The notes under the pieces: generated by a model
The model's database searches: none
Told to the model about the DNA's origin: nothing
What the model saw: only the letters and a program-made list of their open reading frames with translations
Source of the DNA: Rhizobium sp. C1
Lineage (GTDB): Bacteria > Pseudomonadota > Alphaproteobacteria > Rhizobiales > Rhizobiaceae
Direction: 5' to 3'
Length of the DNA stretch: 64,000 bases
Assembly (NCBI RefSeq): GCF_021026335.1
Contig: NZ_JAJNCY010000001.1
Location: 930,001 to 994,000 of the forward strand
Part shown: piece by piece, positions 62,152 to 64,000 of the stretch
How positions within the stretch are numbered: position 1 is the first letter of the stretch
How the letters are laid out: every line of letters starts with the position of its first letter
Position numbers and translations under genes: made by a program

Positions 62152-62406
62152 TCATTTCGCCTTCATGATATCGTCGAACTTGCGCTCAAGAGCAGCTAGC
62201 CGCTCCTCGAAATCGCCGATGACAAACTTGGATATCAGACTATCCGCGGAAAGCGCGTTGCGAAAATTCTTCTGCCCCTCGTCAAGCTTGTCGAGACGCT
62301 TACCGACATCCTTGAACTCGCTGCGAACGTCTTCGAATCCCTCCTGCGTCTCCTTGCGCATTTCGCGCAGCATCGGCAGGATCATGTCACCCGGTTCTTT
62401 CGTCAT
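62152..62406 (-). CDS. Small coiled-coil hypothetical protein (84 aa)
   Basis: An 84-residue charged protein with heptad-like spacing (MLREMRKETQEGFEDVRSEF, then GKRLDKLDEG and FEERLAALERKFDDIM). It probably forms a coiled coil. No signal peptide, membrane span or family is recognised. It lies 7 bases before the SGNH hydrolase gene, implying co-transcription, and just behind the pdhC terminator. Confidence 0.65.
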   Translation of the reverse strand: MTKEPGDMILPMLREMRKETQEGFEDVRSEFKDVGKRLDKLDEGQKNFRNALSADSLISKFVIGDFEERLAALERKFDDIMKAK

Positions 62407-62424
62407 CGCTTTACCCTCGCTGTC

Positions 62425-62457
62425 AAAAGATTGGCCCCTCTATAAATGGGGCCAATC
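62425..62457 (-). terminator. Rho-independent terminator of the pdh operon
   Basis: Minus strand GATTGGCCCC, a nine-base loop, GGGGCCAATC, then TTTT. It lies 43 bases past the pdhC stop. Confidence 0.88.
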
Positions 62458-62499
62458 CGACGCAAAGTCACGTCCGCCTCATCGGCGGACATGCCGAGA

Positions 62500-63855
62500 T
62501 CAAACCAGCATCGACATCGGGTTTTCGATATAGCCCTTGAAGGCGGCCAGCAGTTCGGCGCCCAGCGCACCATCGACGCAGCGATGGTCGGTGGAGAGCG
62601 TGACGGTCATGACCTGCGCGATGACCATCTCGCCGTTCTTCACGACGACGCGCTGTTCACCAGCGCCGACTGCGAGGATGGTCGCATGCGGCGGGTTGAC
62701 GACAGCGGCGAAGTGCTTGACGCCCATCATGCCCATGTTGGACACGGCAGTCGTGCCGCCCTGATATTCCTCGGGCTTCAGCTTCCGTTCCTTGGCGCGC
62801 TTGCCGTAGTCCTTCATCTCGTTGGAGATGGTGGACAGGCTCTTCTCTTCGGCGCGTCGGATGATCGGCGTGATCAGGCCACCGGGGATCGAGACGGCAA
62901 CGCCGACATCGGCATGCTTGTGCTTGACCATGTTCGTATCGGTCCAGGACACGTTGGCGTCCGGAACGTCACGCAGTGCCAGAGCCAGCGCCTTGATGAT
63001 CATGTCGTTGACCGAGAGCTTGTAGGCGGCGCGGTCGTCCTTGCGGGGTGCCGAATGGTTCAGCTGGCCGCGCAGTTCCAGAAGCGCGTCGAGCTCGCAA
63101 TCCACCGTGACGTAGAAGTGCGGGATCGTCTGCTTGGACTCAACGAGGCGCTTGGCAATCGTCTTGCGCATGCCGTCATGCGGCACGAGTTCGTAGGAAC
63201 CCGGCTCGAACAGCTTGAGAACGGCTTCTTCCGAAGCCTGCTTGGCAAGCGGTGCAGCCGAGGCGGCAGCAGCAGGCGCGGCGGCCGGAGCAGCGGCGGC
63301 AGCGGGCGCTGCCTTGCCGGTTCCGGAGCTGACAGCCTTCTCGACGTCGGACTTGACGACGCGGCCGTGCGGGCCGGTGCCGGAAATCGCCGAGATGTCG
63401 AGACCTGCTTCCTTCGCCAGACGGCGGGCCAGCGGCGAGGAGAACGGACGATTGCCCGAAGGAGCAGCCGAGGACACGGCAGCAGCGGGTGCTGCGGCCG
63501 GAGCAGCAGCAGGCGCCTGGGCGGCTGCGGGTGCAGCAGCGGCCGGAGCCGGTTCAGCTTTCGGCGCGGGGGCAGCGGATGCGCCACCGGCAGCCGCAGC
63601 CTTCACATCTTCGCCTTCGGCGGCGAGGATGGCGATCAGGCTGTTGACCTTGACGCCTTCGGTGCCGGCGGGAACGACGATCTTGGCGATCGTGCCTTCA
63701 TCGACGGCTTCGACTTCCATCGTCGCCTTGTCGGTTTCGATTTCGGCGATGACATCGCCGGACTTGATCGTGTCGCCTTCCTTGACCAGCCACTTGGCGA
63801 GGTTGCCCTCTTCCATGGTCGGCGAAAGGGCCGGCATCGTGATATTGATCGGCAT
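62500..63855 (-). CDS. pdhC: Pyruvate dehydrogenase E2, dihydrolipoamide acetyltransferase
   Basis: A 451-residue protein. The single lipoyl domain carries the lipoylated Lys in [16 protein letters not shown] long Ala/Pro linker follows, then the E1/E3-binding domain ([19 protein letters not shown]), another Ala-rich linker, and the catalytic domain ending with [17 protein letters not shown] (active His and Asp). GGAGGGCGAGG precedes ATG 63855. It follows pdhB by 14 bases. The lipoate comes from LipA and reoxidation from LpdA, both encoded nearby. Confidence 0.96.
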   Translation of the reverse strand: MPINITMPALSPTMEEGNLAKWLVKEGDTIKSGDVIAEIETDKATMEVEAVDEGTIAKIVVPAGTEGVKVNSLIAILAAEGEDVKAAAAGGASAAPAPKAEPAPAAAAPAAAQAPAAAPAAAPAAAVSSAAPSGNRPFSSPLARRLAKEAGLDISAISGTGPHGRVVKSDVEKAVSSGTGKAAPAAAAAPAAAPAAAASAAPLAKQASEEAVLKLFEPGSYELVPHDGMRKTIAKRLVESKQTIPHFYVTVDCELDALLELRGQLNHSAPRKDDRAAYKLSVNDMIIKALALALRDVPDANVSWTDTNMVKHKHADVGVAVSIPGGLITPIIRRAEEKSLSTISNEMKDYGKRAKERKLKPEEYQGGTTAVSNMGMMGVKHFAAVVNPPHATILAVGAGEQRVVVKNGEMVIAQVMTVTLSTDHRCVDGALGAELLAAFKGYIENPMSMLV

Positions 63856-63869
63856 GTCCTCGCCCTCCC

Positions 63870-64000
63870 TTATTTGTAGCAAACGGCCTTCACGGCATCG
63901 ACGACTTCGCCGACATTCGGCAGAGCCAGCTTCTCAAGGTTGGCCGCATACGGCATCGGCACGTCCTTGCCGGCGATCGTGATGACCGGGGCGTCCAGAT
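63870..64000 (-). CDS. pdhB: Pyruvate dehydrogenase E1 beta subunit, C-terminal end (rest outside window)
   Basis: The last 43 codons read [20 protein letters not shown], then [22 protein letters not shown], the usual end of the E1 beta chain of alphaproteobacterial pyruvate dehydrogenase. The TAA stop is at 63870-63872. The gene continues past the end of the window. Confidence 0.9.
   Translation of the reverse strand, partial: LDAPVITIAGKDVPMPYAANLEKLALPNVGEVVDAVKAVCYK

Overview
The window is a chromosomal segment of a Rhizobiaceae alphaproteobacterium, most likely of the Agrobacterium/Rhizobium group. Four things point there: a divK-pleD operon; a complete 14-gene complex I operon with accessory genes seen in rhizobia; a RIME-type intergenic repeat beside an IS5-family element; and alphaproteobacterial SOS boxes of the form GTTC-N7-GTTC. 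Almost all of it is core genome with high GC and strong codon bias, which creates many long antisense shadow frames.

Layout. 1-8.9 kb: end of dprA, a small conserved gene, topA-rnr-DUF983-NUDIX, an MFS transporter and rpmG. 8.9-9.7 kb: a gene-free, partly AT-rich gap. 9.7-14 kb: divK-pleD (cell-cycle and c-di-GMP signalling, minus strand), then a DUF3572 gene, a HAD-like gene and SOS-controlled dinB. 14-22.5 kb: an L,D-transpeptidase convergent with dnaE, a 28-codon membrane peptide gene under a triple LexA box, then lolD, lolC/E and proS. 22.5-26.4 kb: a probable small RNA, then DUF1467, mce, rnj and birA. 26.4-42.4 kb: nuoA-N on the minus strand, with a secreted 87-aa protein between nuoD and nuoE and a helix-hairpin-helix protein between nuoF and nuoG. 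The birA-rnj-mce genes follow as a downstream extension of this cluster.

42.5-46 kb: tRNA-Asp, tRNA-Val, a LysE-family exporter, a small membrane protein, a stand-alone RAM-domain protein and a riboflavin importer (ribN) behind an FMN riboswitch. 46-51.4 kb: the proteostasis block hupB, lon, clpX, clpP. 51.8-55.7 kb: ald with its divergent Lrp-type regulator, and a Tat-exported cpdB. 55.7-56.7 kb: an apparently intact IS5-family element with TA duplication, inserted at the edge of a RIME repeat. 56.8-64 kb: a HlyU-like gene, a RatA/COQ10-like gene, higBA, lipA, a GlsB/YeaQ membrane protein, lpdA, DUF465, an SGNH hydrolase, a coiled-coil protein, and pdhC with the end of pdhB. Pyruvate dehydrogenase, its E3 subunit and lipoate synthesis are therefore grouped together.

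The most interesting item is the SOS-controlled 28-residue membrane peptide at 18916-19002. Its size, membrane segment and LexA control resemble the Caulobacter division inhibitor SidA. Positions, motifs and overlaps were read directly from the sequence. Family assignments come from recognition of motifs, not from database searches.
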